From assembly GCF_027158205.1 (NCBI RefSeq), contig NZ_JAPVLU010000007.1, positions 174,486-238,485 of the forward strand: 64,000 nucleotides of DNA, in the 5' to 3' direction. This stretch comes from Streptomyces sp. H39-S7 (GTDB lineage Bacteria > Actinomycetota > Actinomycetes > Streptomycetales > Streptomycetaceae). Below the pieces are notes generated by a model. The model saw only the letters and a program-made list of their open reading frames with translations, was not told the DNA's origin and ran no database searches. A program made the position numbers and the translations under genes. This document shows, one piece after another, positions 34,673 through 42,486 of the stretch (positions within the stretch are counted from its first letter, which is position 1; every line of letters starts with the position of its first letter).

Positions 34673-36403
34673 TCAGCGGTCCAGGAGGGCCGCGCGGTCC
34701 TGGGCGCGGTACTGGTCGAGCAGCGCCGTCCGGTCCGCGGCAGTGAAGGGCCGGTACACCGTGCCGCACGGGCCCGCGTCCGGCGGGGACCACCAGACGG
34801 GGTCGGCGCACCGGAAGCCTGTGCGGCGCAGGCCGACCCGGTGGACCTTGTTGGTGGCGGTGACCGGCATCCCCGGGGTGACGCGGACGAAGCGCGGCGG
34901 CATCTTCGTCCCCAGGTCCGGCTGGGCGGCGAGGAAGGCGGCGAACGCGTTCGGGTCGAAGGCGGCGCCGTCGTGCAGGGCGAGGGTCGCCATGACCTGG
35001 TCGCCCGCGACCGGGTCGGGGACGGCGTAGACGGCGGCCGAGGCCGCGTCGGGGAACCGGGCCAGGATGTTCTCGATGACGGCGGCGGCCAGGTTCTCGC
35101 TGTCGACGCGCAGCCGGTCGTCACTGCGCCCGGCGAAGTGGAAGAACCCCTCGGCGTCGCGGAAGAACAGGTCGCCGGTCCAGTACCAGTCGCCGCGCAG
35201 CCGGGCGGCGACGGCCTCCTCGTTCTTCCAGTACCCCTCGAAGGTGCTCCGGGCGCGGTTGACGAGCTCGCCGATCGCCTCGTCGCCGTTGAGCAGCCGG
35301 CCATCGGCGTCGAAGCGGGCGGGCGGGCGTTCCCGTCCGGTGCCGGGGTCCACGACGGCGAGGTCCGCGCCGGGCGCGGCGCGGCCGATGGCGCCGGGCG
35401 GGGTGCCGGGGGAGCGCTGGATGGCGGCCCCGCCCTCTGAGGAGCCGTACCCCTCGATGAGGGGGGCGCCGAATCGGGCCGCGAAGCGGGTGGCGTCGAC
35501 GGCCCCGGCCTCGGTGCCGAAGCCGTGCCGCAGCGGGTGGTCGCGGTCGTCGGGACGCTCGGGGGTCGCGAGCAGGAACTGCACGGCGCGCCCCACGTAA
35601 GTGAAGTAGGTGGCTCCGTAGGCCCGGATGTCGGGCAGGAATCCGGACGCGGAGAATTTGCGGCGCAGCGCGACGGCGGCGCCCCCGGCCAGTGCCGGGG
35701 CCCAGTTGGCCATGACGGCGTTGCCGTGGAACAGCGGCATGCAGATGTAGTGGACGTCCTCGGGCACCACGTCCAGGAAGTCGACCAGGGCCCGGCCGGC
35801 GTGGGCGAGGCGGCCCTGCGAGCAGATGACGGCTTTGGGGGCGCCGGTCGAGCCGGAGGTGAAGTAGAGCAGCATCCGGGTCCCGGGCGTGACGTCCGGG
35901 GCGGGTTCCGGCTCGGCGCCCGCGTAGGGGGCGAGCAGCGCGTCGTACGCGGGGTCGTCGACGACCAGGACGCGGTCGCGGGAGAGCGAAGGACCCCAGT
36001 CGAGGCCGTCGAGCAGCGGGAGGTGGGCGCGTTCGGTGACCAGCAGGGCGCACTCGGTGTGGGCGATGTCGCGGGCCAGCTCGGGACCGCGCCGGGTCGG
36101 GTTGACGCCGACCACGGTGGCTCCGGCGAGGGCGGCGGCGCCCAGCCACAGCGGGTACTCCGGGACGTTGTCCAGCAGGACGCCGACGTGCGGCTGCGCT
36201 CCGGGCGGGAGCAGGTCGCGCAGCAGTGCGGCGCGGGCCGCCGACGCGGCGGCGGTCTCGTGGTGGGTGAGGACCAGGTCGCGGTACTTCAGGCCCGGCC
36301 GGTGGTCCTTCCAGCGCGCGCGCACCAGCTCGGCGACCGTGGTGCCGGCCGCTGACGCGGTCTGCGGGGTGTGTGCGGCCCCCGCCGTGTCCCTGCTCCC
36401 CAT
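34673..36403 (-). CDS. Acyl-CoA synthetase (FadD-like AMP-binding enzyme)
   Basis: A 576-residue adenylate-forming enzyme. The P-loop is LLYFTSGSTGAPKAV, motif A5 is EGYGSSEGGAAI, the ATP-binding Asp is in YWTGDLFFRDAEGF and the catalytic Lys is in ATNKVHRVGL near the C-terminus. It resembles FadD17-type enzymes of actinobacteria that activate fatty or sterol side-chain acids with CoA. The start at 36403 has GGGAG upstream; an in-frame start 12 codons earlier is less likely. It is monocistronic or leads into the polymerase gene. It is separated from the biosynthetic cluster and is not the cluster's acyl-activating enzyme. Confidence 0.9.
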   Translation of the reverse strand: MGSRDTAGAAHTPQTASAAGTTVAELVRARWKDHRPGLKYRDLVLTHHETAAASAARAALLRDLLPPGAQPHVGVLLDNVPEYPLWLGAAALAGATVVGVNPTRRGPELARDIAHTECALLVTERAHLPLLDGLDWGPSLSRDRVLVVDDPAYDALLAPYAGAEPEPAPDVTPGTRMLLYFTSGSTGAPKAVICSQGRLAHAGRALVDFLDVVPEDVHYICMPLFHGNAVMANWAPALAGGAAVALRRKFSASGFLPDIRAYGATYFTYVGRAVQFLLATPERPDDRDHPLRHGFGTEAGAVDATRFAARFGAPLIEGYGSSEGGAAIQRSPGTPPGAIGRAAPGADLAVVDPGTGRERPPARFDADGRLLNGDEAIGELVNRARSTFEGYWKNEEAVAARLRGDWYWTGDLFFRDAEGFFHFAGRSDDRLRVDSENLAAAVIENILARFPDAASAAVYAVPDPVAGDQVMATLALHDGAAFDPNAFAAFLAAQPDLGTKMPPRFVRVTPGMPVTATNKVHRVGLRRTGFRCADPVWWSPPDAGPCGTVYRPFTAADRTALLDQYRAQDRAALLDR

Positions 36404-36511
36404 CGCCGCTCCCGTCCGTTGGACAGCAAGCGGCACCATAACTGACTGGTCGTCAGATGTGGAGGGGGCGGTCGGCGACGGGGGCCGGGGCGGGCCGTCG
36501 GGGTCGGTCGG

Positions 36512-36880
36512 TCAGGAACCCTGCTGGGACTCCTCGACGGACTTGCGGACCTCGTCCATGTCCAGGGCGCGGGCCTGGCCGATCACGTCCTCCAGGGCGG
36601 CGGCCGGCAGGGCGCCCGGCTGCGCGAAGACCGCGACGCGGTCGCGGACGATCATCAGCGTCGGGATCGACTGGATGTCGAACGACGCCGCCAACTCGGG
36701 CTGCGCCTCCGTGTCCACCTTGGCGAAGACCAGGTCCGGGTTGGTCTCGGCGGCCTTCTCGTAAACCGGCGCGAACGCCCGGCACGGCCCGCACCAAGCG
36801 GCCCAGAAGTCGATGAGGACGAAATCGTTCTTGGTCACGACCTCGTCGAAGTTGTCCTTGGTCAGCTCGACAGTGCTCAT
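36512..36880 (-). CDS. Thioredoxin
   Basis: A 122-residue thioredoxin with the redox site WAAWCGPCRAF near residue 30 and the cis-Pro segment QSIPTLMIV. It is a cytoplasmic disulfide reductase. The C-terminal tail (MDEVRKSVEESQQGS) is slightly extended. The start at 36880 (MSTVELTK) is preferred; an ATG three codons upstream is also possible, and neither has a strong ribosome site. It is divergent from a small hypothetical gene. Confidence 0.93.
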   Translation of the reverse strand: MSTVELTKDNFDEVVTKNDFVLIDFWAAWCGPCRAFAPVYEKAAETNPDLVFAKVDTEAQPELAASFDIQSIPTLMIVRDRVAVFAQPGALPAAALEDVIGQARALDMDEVRKSVEESQQGS

Positions 36881-36990
36881 GGTGCGCATAACGGGGTGTG
36901 CCGAGCGGATATTCCAGCTCCTTCACTCATCCGGGTGATGACGTGACCGGGTGCAGTGGCGATCACCGGGTGGGTCTCGTTGGTCCTGTC

Positions 36991-37206
36991 ATGGGAACGA
37001 CGGAATGGACCCGGGACAGCGGCAGCGCGGACGGCGGAACGGTACGGCGTCCGGCACGGGGCGCAGCGGGTTCGCACCGCTCCGACGTCCCGGTGTACGC
37101 CGCCCTGGCCGACCAGTGGCGGTCGGCCGGGCGGATGGTACCCGGGCAGATCGATGCGGAGTGGGCCGAGCTGGTCGGACGGATCCCGCGGTTGACGGGG
37201 GTGTGA
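36991..37206 (+). CDS. Small hypothetical protein
   Basis: A 71-residue frame (MGTTEWTRDSGS at the start; DVPVYAALADQWRSAGRMVP and AEWAELVGRIPR later). The C-terminal pattern of a short amphipathic helix with VPG and a Trp is like small uncharacterised proteins common in Streptomyces. No ribosome site is obvious, and the coding case rests on composition alone. Confidence 0.4.
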   Translation: MGTTEWTRDSGSADGGTVRRPARGAAGSHRSDVPVYAALADQWRSAGRMVPGQIDAEWAELVGRIPRLTGV

Positions 37207-37252
37207 CGGCCGGGGCGGAACCCAGGGCCCGGGGCCGGGGCCCGGGGACGCC

Positions 37253-38119
37253 TCAGCCCTCGTCGAAGACCAGGTCTTCGGGCGGACGGTTCATTCGCAC
37301 CGTCTGCCCGGACACCTCCACCACCGTCTCGAAGCCGGTGTACTGGCCGCGCGACACGATCAGCACCCGATCGCCCCGCTGCTCCAGGAACGCGGCGAAA
37401 CCGGCCAGTGACGGGTCGTCGGCGCCCAGCGTCAGGTAGTCGGCCAGCCGCCGGAAGAGCTTCGGCATGATCACCGACTCCGTGGTGATCGACTCCAGGC
37501 CGGTGATCGGCGCCCCCGACTGGGTGACGTCCCGTGACCACAGCCCGGCGCCCTTGCCCTTGGCCCCCTCCGCCGCCGAGGTCAGCGCCCGGCGCAGATC
37601 CACGTACAGGTTCCGGTAGTACGTCGGATGGGCCAGCCCCTCCGCGAGCTGGTGGAAGTTGGCCGTCTCCTCCAGCAGCCCGGTCTCCACCCGGATCCGC
37701 TCCCCGCTGGTGCCCGGCGCCGCGCCCTTGCCGACCAGGGCCACGCACCGCCCGTACAGGTCGGCGCCGCGGGTGAGGAGGTAGCCGGGCAGCCGCGCCG
37801 GCTCCGCCGCGCTCACGGTGCCGTGCCCGTCCCGGGTGACACCGGAGAAACCCAGCCACGACAGCAGTTCCGCGGCGGCCAGATCGGCGTACGGCGCCGG
37901 CTGGTGCAGCTCGCGGCCGTGCGCCGGTATGTAATGCGTCTCCAGCGCGTCGATGGCGTCCAGCCGCAGTTGCGCGCCGCCCGACGCGTTGCGCTGCACC
38001 CGGTGCTTGCCCCCGACCAGGTTCCACTGGGCGGGATCGGTGGGGTAGAAGCGGATGGAGTCCCCGTCGGGACGGGCTCCGTTGATCCGGTACGTGCCTT
38101 CGATGACGAGCATGGGCAT
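37253..38119 (-). CDS. Staphylococcal-nuclease-like protein
   Basis: A 288-residue cytoplasmic protein. Its N-terminal half has the SNase-type pattern DGDSIRFYP followed by AQLRLDAIDALETHY, matching the DGDT and RLxGIDxPE segments of thermonuclease-like domains. The expected second half is interrupted and ends in an unfamiliar C-terminal region (FLEQRGDRVLIVSRGQYTGF). No signal peptide is present. GAGGAGG lies ahead of the start at 38119. A nuclease or nucleic-acid-binding role is family-based; catalytic competence is not certain. The gene marks the left border of the biosynthetic cluster, with a 270-bp divergent region between them. Confidence 0.65.
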   Translation of the reverse strand: MPMLVIEGTYRINGARPDGDSIRFYPTDPAQWNLVGGKHRVQRNASGGAQLRLDAIDALETHYIPAHGRELHQPAPYADLAAAELLSWLGFSGVTRDGHGTVSAAEPARLPGYLLTRGADLYGRCVALVGKGAAPGTSGERIRVETGLLEETANFHQLAEGLAHPTYYRNLYVDLRRALTSAAEGAKGKGAGLWSRDVTQSGAPITGLESITTESVIMPKLFRRLADYLTLGADDPSLAGFAAFLEQRGDRVLIVSRGQYTGFETVVEVSGQTVRMNRPPEDLVFDEG

Positions 38120-38319
38120 GGCGACGCCTCCTCAGCGTGTCCCCGTCTCCGCCCGGCGGCGCGGCCGGCTGTCCGCCGGGGGGCCGCCCGCGGATCCTCG
38201 GTGAGCGTTCCGCGCGATCGCGTTGGCCCCAGCGTGACGCAGAATCTCCGGCGGCACCGGGGTCCGGCCGGTATCGGCGGGCTGAATTCTTCTCATCGCG
38301 CCCGCGCGTGGACGCCCCC

Positions 38320-38337
38320 TTGAGCTGGATTCGAGGG
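38320..38337 (+). promoter_or_regulatory. SARP-type heptamer direct repeat before the cluster operon
   Basis: TTGAGCT (38320-38326) and TCGAGGG (38331-38337) are separated by four bases, giving the 11-bp periodicity and TCGAGC-like heptamers bound by SARP activators such as ActII-ORF4 and DnrI. The site lies about 50 bp before the first possible start. A matching repeat occurs at 52628-52645. Binding by the SARPs of this cluster is inferred. Confidence 0.5.
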
Positions 38338-38389
38338 CCCGTGCACATCCTCGGACGCATCGCCCGGAGTGACCCGAAAGGAACCTGCT

Positions 38390-38437
38390 GTGAACGTACG
38401 CGCGACGTTCCTCGAGCCGGGACGGCGGCCATGGTGA
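38390..38437 (+). CDS. 15-residue leader ORF overlapping the first dehydrogenase gene
   Basis: GTG at 38390 is preceded by AAAGGA at 7-base spacing, the only good ribosome site in front of the operon. It opens a frame MNVRATFLEPGRRPW whose TGA stop lies inside the ATGGTGA start of the acyl-CoA dehydrogenase. Translating it would bring ribosomes to the next start, so it probably works by translational coupling. A functional peptide is possible but unsupported. Confidence 0.45.
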   Translation: MNVRATFLEPGRRPW

Positions 38438-40245
38438 CGGTCCTGCGGCGCGCCGGTGCCGGGAAGAGCGCCCCAGAGGTCCCGCAACCGCGCCATCCGT
38501 CCTGGGAGCTGGCGGCCCGCCTCGACCGGGAGCTGGGGGACCCGCGCGACCCGGCCACCGTCTTCTCCTACCGCGAGGCGGTCCGGCTGGACGACGCCGA
38601 GGAGTTTCCCGACGAGGCGTGTGCCGCCCTCGATGCCTGGGGCCTCGCCGACTACTACGTGCCCGCCGACTACGGCGGGGTGCTCACCGGCTTCGAAGAC
38701 CTGCAGCAGCTCATCCGGATGCTGGCCCGGCGCGACCTGACGGTCGCCGTCGGACACGGCAAGACCTTCCTCGGCTCGGTGTCGGTGTGGGTCTCCGGCG
38801 ACCACGCGGCCGCGACGCGGCTCGGCGCGCTGGTCAAGGGCGGTGCCCGCGTCTCGCTCGGCCTCACCGAGCGCACCCACGGCAGCGACATCATGGCGGG
38901 CGAGCTCACCGCGGAACCGCTCGGCCCCGGCTACCGCGTCAACGGCGAGAAGTGGCTGATCAACAACGCCACCCGCGGCCGGCTGCTCAGCCTGCTGGCC
39001 CGTACGTCGCCGGTCGGCGGCCCGCGCGGCTTCACCCTGCTGCTCCTCGACAAGGAGGAGCTGCCGGAGGAGACCTACCGCTGCCTGCCCAAGGTGCCCA
39101 CCCACGGCATCCGCGGCGCGGACATCAGCGGCGTCGTCATCCAGGACGCCGTGGTGGGCCCGGAGGCGGTGGTCGGCGGGGCCGGCGGCGGTGCGGAACT
39201 GCTCCTCAAGTCCCTCCAGCTCACCCGCACGCTCTGCCCGTCGCTGTCGCTCGGCGCGGCGGACCACGCGCTGCGGCTGGCCGTGGAGTTCGCCGAGGAG
39301 CGGGTGCTGTACGGCCGGAGGCTGACCGAACTCCCGCTGACCCGGCGCACCCTGGCCGAGGCCTACGCCGACCTGCTGGTCTGCGAGGCGCTCAGCACGG
39401 TGGCGACCCGCAGCATCCACGCCCTGCCGAGCGAGCTGAGCGTCACCTCCGCCGTCGCCAAGTACCTGGTGCCGACCATCATCGACGGGCAGGTCGCCTC
39501 CCTGGGATCGCTGTTGGGGGCGCGGTCCTTCCTGTCGGGCGAGTTCGCGCACGGCAGCTTCCAGAAGGTGGCCCGCGACCACCGCATCGTCGGCATCTTC
39601 GACGGCAACACCCTGGTCAACCAGTACTCGCTGGTGGCGCAGTTCCGGTCGCTGGCCCGCAACTACCTCGGGCCGCTGGACCACCGCCCGCGGCTGGGCA
39701 CCCTGTTCAACCTGAGCCGTCCGCTGCCGCAGTTCGACCCCGAGCGGCTCACCCTGCTCTCCCGCTACGGCAGCAGCGTCCTGGGGACCCTGCCCGCCTC
39801 GGTGACACGGCTGGCGGACGCGGCGCTGCTCAACCCCGCACTGGGCGGAGCCGCCGGGTGCGCCGCGGAACTGCGGGTGGCGGCCGACGCGCTGCACCGC
39901 AGGATCGCCCGCCGGATGGAGACCGTGGCGGCCGCGTCACCCGAGAGCTTCACGGACGCACGCAAGTACGCGCTCTGCTTCGCCGGAGCCGCCTGCCTGG
40001 GCCTGTGGCTGCACAGCCACCGCGAGGCGGAGGCGGGCGGGACCGGCGGGCTCTGGCAGGACGGCCTGTGGCTCGAAGCCGTCCTGAACCGGCTGCTGGC
40101 CCGCCTGGAAGCACGTCCGACCGCGGCCGCCGCGGACGACCCGCTGTTCGAGCGGCTCTACACCCAGCTCACCCAGCAGTACCAGGGCGGCAGTCTCTTC
40201 TCGTTGCTGCCCTGCCCGATAGCCGAGGGACCGCCATCATGCTGA
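38431..40245 (+). CDS. Acyl-CoA (acyl-ACP) dehydrogenase-like flavoprotein, subunit 1
   Basis: A 604-residue flavoprotein with the acyl-CoA dehydrogenase fold plus a C-terminal extension of about 180 residues. FAD/substrate segments are visible as SLGLTERTHGSDIMAGE and GYRVNGEKWLINNA, and the helical domain has RVLYGRRLTELPLTR. At the position of the catalytic Glu (YEGT in typical enzymes) it reads IFDGNT, with Asp391. It is paired with the following gene by an 8-codon-scale overlap, which fits heteromeric actinobacterial dehydrogenases. In this operon it probably introduces a double bond into an ACP- or CoA-bound acyl chain. The start at 38431 overlaps the leader ORF; a GTG at 38434 is the alternative. 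Confidence 0.85.
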   Translation: MVTVLRRAGAGKSAPEVPQPRHPSWELAARLDRELGDPRDPATVFSYREAVRLDDAEEFPDEACAALDAWGLADYYVPADYGGVLTGFEDLQQLIRMLARRDLTVAVGHGKTFLGSVSVWVSGDHAAATRLGALVKGGARVSLGLTERTHGSDIMAGELTAEPLGPGYRVNGEKWLINNATRGRLLSLLARTSPVGGPRGFTLLLLDKEELPEETYRCLPKVPTHGIRGADISGVVIQDAVVGPEAVVGGAGGGAELLLKSLQLTRTLCPSLSLGAADHALRLAVEFAEERVLYGRRLTELPLTRRTLAEAYADLLVCEALSTVATRSIHALPSELSVTSAVAKYLVPTIIDGQVASLGSLLGARSFLSGEFAHGSFQKVARDHRIVGIFDGNTLVNQYSLVAQFRSLARNYLGPLDHRPRLGTLFNLSRPLPQFDPERLTLLSRYGSSVLGTLPASVTRLADAALLNPALGGAAGCAAELRVAADALHRRIARRMETVAAASPESFTDARKYALCFAGAACLGLWLHSHREAEAGGTGGLWQDGLWLEAVLNRLLARLEARPTAAAADDPLFERLYTQLTQQYQGGSLFSLLPCPIAEGPPSC

Positions 40246-42047
40246 AGGACAACACCTCCCGCCCGCAGCCGGGTCTCGACCCGGACGCCGCGCCGGCGCA
40301 GCCGGCCGGGCTCCGGTCGGTTGATCCGGCGGAAGTCGCCATCCAGGCCAGGGTCTCCGAACTGGAGCGACTGCTCGGCGACCCCCGCGACCCGGACAAC
40401 CCCTTCGGGCACGACGCGCTGCTCGCCGCCGACGACCGCAGCGAGCTCCTTCCCTCGGCTGAGGACGCGCTCACCGGCTTCGGACTCAACCACGAGTTCG
40501 TGCCCCTGGAGCTCGGCGGGCGGCTCGCCCGGGTGGACACCCTCGCCCGGGTGCTGCGCCCGGTCTTCCGCCGGGACGCCTCGCTCGCGCTGGGGTACGG
40601 CGTGACCTCGTTCCTCGCCGCCGTCGCGGTGTGGGCGGCCGGCACACCGGAGCAGCGCCGCTGGACCGCCGACCTGCTGATGGGCGGCGGCCGGCTGGCC
40701 ATCGCCTACCACGAGCTGGCCCACGGCAACGACTTCGTCCGCAACGAGTTCACGGCGCTGCCCGACGGCGCCGGCTTCCGCCTCGACGGCCGCAAGGAAG
40801 TGATCAACAACGCCGGGCGGGCCGAGGGGCTCGTCCTGTTCAGCCGCACCGCGAAGGAGGCCGGCGCCCGCAGCCACTCCGTGCTGCTCGTCGACAAGAG
40901 CGTGCTGCCCGCCGACCGGTTCGAGCACCTGCCGCGCTACCGCACGGTCGGGGTGAAGGGCTGCGAGATCGGCGGATTCCACTTCCACGACTGCCCGCTG
41001 CCCGGCGAAGCGCTCGTCGGCGGCCTCGGCGAAGGCGTGGAGATCGCCCTGCGCTCCTTCCAGATCACCCGCAGCGCCATCCCCGCGATGGTGCTGGCCG
41101 GCGCAGACACGGCGCTGCGCACCGTGGTCGGCTTCGCCGTCGACCGGCAGCTGTACGGCCGTTCCGTGCTGGAGATCCCGCACGCCCGGTCCACCGTGGC
41201 CGGGGCCTTCACCGACCTGCTGATCTGCGACTCCCTCGCGCTGGCCGCTACCCGGGCGGTCCATCTGCTGCCCGGCCAGACCAGCGTGTACGCGGCGGTG
41301 GTGAAGTACCTCGTGCCCAAGTTCCTGCAGGACGCCACCTACGACCTGTCGATCGTGCTGGGCGCCAACTTCTACGTGCGCAACGGCGAGTACGGCATCT
41401 TCCAGAAGCACGTGCGCGACCTGCCGATGACCAGCCTCGGACACGCCGGGACCGCCGCGTGCCAGGCCACGATCATCCCGCAACTGCCGCGGCTGGCCCG
41501 CAAGTCGTGGTTCGCGGGCGAGCCCGCGCCGGCGTCGCTCTTCCGCAGCTGGGAGGGGTTGCCGCCGCTCGACACGAGCCGGCTGACCCTCGCGGCGGAG
41601 GGCGACGCCCTCGCCGCCTCCCTGGTGGCGGGGTACGACTGGCTGCGGGCCACCGGCAGCGGTGGCACGGACGCGGCCGCGCTGATCGAACTCGTCCGCT
41701 CGCTCGTCGAGGAACTGCGCGAACTGCAGGGCGAGTGCACGGAGATGCCGCCCGAGGACCGCACCGTACTGGCCAGCCCGCACGCCTACGCGCTCGCCGA
41801 CCGGTACGCCCTGGTGCTCGCGGGATCCGCCGTGCTCAACGTATGGCGTGAGCAGTCGGGGGGCGGATCGCCCTTCCTGGCCGACCCGGCCTGGCCGACG
41901 GCCGCGCTCGCCCGGATCGCCCGGCGGCTGGGCCTGCCCGTACCGGAACGCACCCGGGACGAGGTGGACTGGCTGCTCGGCGAGGTCCTCGACCGCTACC
42001 ACGGCGAACGCAGCTACGACCTCTACGACAGTCCCCTGGCCGGTTGA
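40239..42047 (+). CDS. Acyl-CoA dehydrogenase-like protein, subunit 2 (catalytic residue missing)
   Basis: A 602-residue homologue of the preceding gene, overlapping it by seven bases. It keeps the fold (LAIAYHELAHGNDFVRNEF, FRLDGRKEVINNAG, RQLYGRSVLEIPHAR) and the same C-terminal extension. At the catalytic position it reads LGHAGTAAC (residues 400-408) with no Glu or Asp, so it is probably inactive alone. Established examples in actinobacteria (the FadE/ChsE pairs) form alpha2beta2 enzymes in which only one subunit carries the base; the same is inferred here with subunit 1. Substrate is likely the polyketide or fatty-acyl chain carried by the neighbouring ACP. Confidence 0.85.
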   Translation: MLKDNTSRPQPGLDPDAAPAQPAGLRSVDPAEVAIQARVSELERLLGDPRDPDNPFGHDALLAADDRSELLPSAEDALTGFGLNHEFVPLELGGRLARVDTLARVLRPVFRRDASLALGYGVTSFLAAVAVWAAGTPEQRRWTADLLMGGGRLAIAYHELAHGNDFVRNEFTALPDGAGFRLDGRKEVINNAGRAEGLVLFSRTAKEAGARSHSVLLVDKSVLPADRFEHLPRYRTVGVKGCEIGGFHFHDCPLPGEALVGGLGEGVEIALRSFQITRSAIPAMVLAGADTALRTVVGFAVDRQLYGRSVLEIPHARSTVAGAFTDLLICDSLALAATRAVHLLPGQTSVYAAVVKYLVPKFLQDATYDLSIVLGANFYVRNGEYGIFQKHVRDLPMTSLGHAGTAACQATIIPQLPRLARKSWFAGEPAPASLFRSWEGLPPLDTSRLTLAAEGDALAASLVAGYDWLRATGSGGTDAAALIELVRSLVEELRELQGECTEMPPEDRTVLASPHAYALADRYALVLAGSAVLNVWREQSGGGSPFLADPAWPTAALARIARRLGLPVPERTRDEVDWLLGEVLDRYHGERSYDLYDSPLAG

Positions 42048-42078
42048 GCGGCACCGAGACACACAAGAGGAGTCGGAC

Positions 42079-42486
42079 ATGGTGGTTCCCGGCAGCGGTG
42101 TCCAGGAGCGGGAGTTCCGCGGATGGCTCCTGGAGAAGCTCGGCCAGTACCTGCGACGGCCCGCGGCGGACATCGACATCAGCGTGCCCTTCGCGGAGTA
42201 CGGCATCGACTCGGTGGCCGCGCTGAGCATCTTCGGTGACATCGAGGACGGATTCGGGCTCTACCTGGAGCCGACGGTGGCGTGGGACCACCCCACGGTG
42301 CAGTCCCTCGCCCGCTATCTGGCCTCCGAGTCCGCCCGCACCGCCACCGGCCCGCTGACGCAGGCCCCCTACGGCGAACCGACCGGCGGCAACCGGGCGG
42401 GCGGCGATCCGACCGACCCGCGCGACAACCCCGGCCCCGGCACGGCCGGCTGGACCCGGAACACGCCAGGAGGTGGACCGCGGTGA
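42079..42486 (+). CDS. Acyl carrier protein
   Basis: A 135-residue carrier protein with the phosphopantetheine attachment site GIDSVAALSIFGDIE near residue 41, flanked by a helical ACP core and a disordered Gly/Pro/Thr-rich C-terminal tail of about 45 residues. The start at 42079 has AAGAGGAG upstream. Its TGA lies inside the GTGA start of the polyketide synthase. Position after the two dehydrogenases suggests that it carries the chain they oxidise. Confidence 0.92.
   Translation: MVVPGSGVQEREFRGWLLEKLGQYLRRPAADIDISVPFAEYGIDSVAALSIFGDIEDGFGLYLEPTVAWDHPTVQSLARYLASESARTATGPLTQAPYGEPTGGNRAGGDPTDPRDNPGPGTAGWTRNTPGGGPR

Noticed and set aside
34673..36403. FadD-like gene as the loading enzyme of the biosynthetic cluster
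   Set aside because: It is separated by thioredoxin and nuclease-like genes on the other side of the border, and the cluster has its own FAAL.
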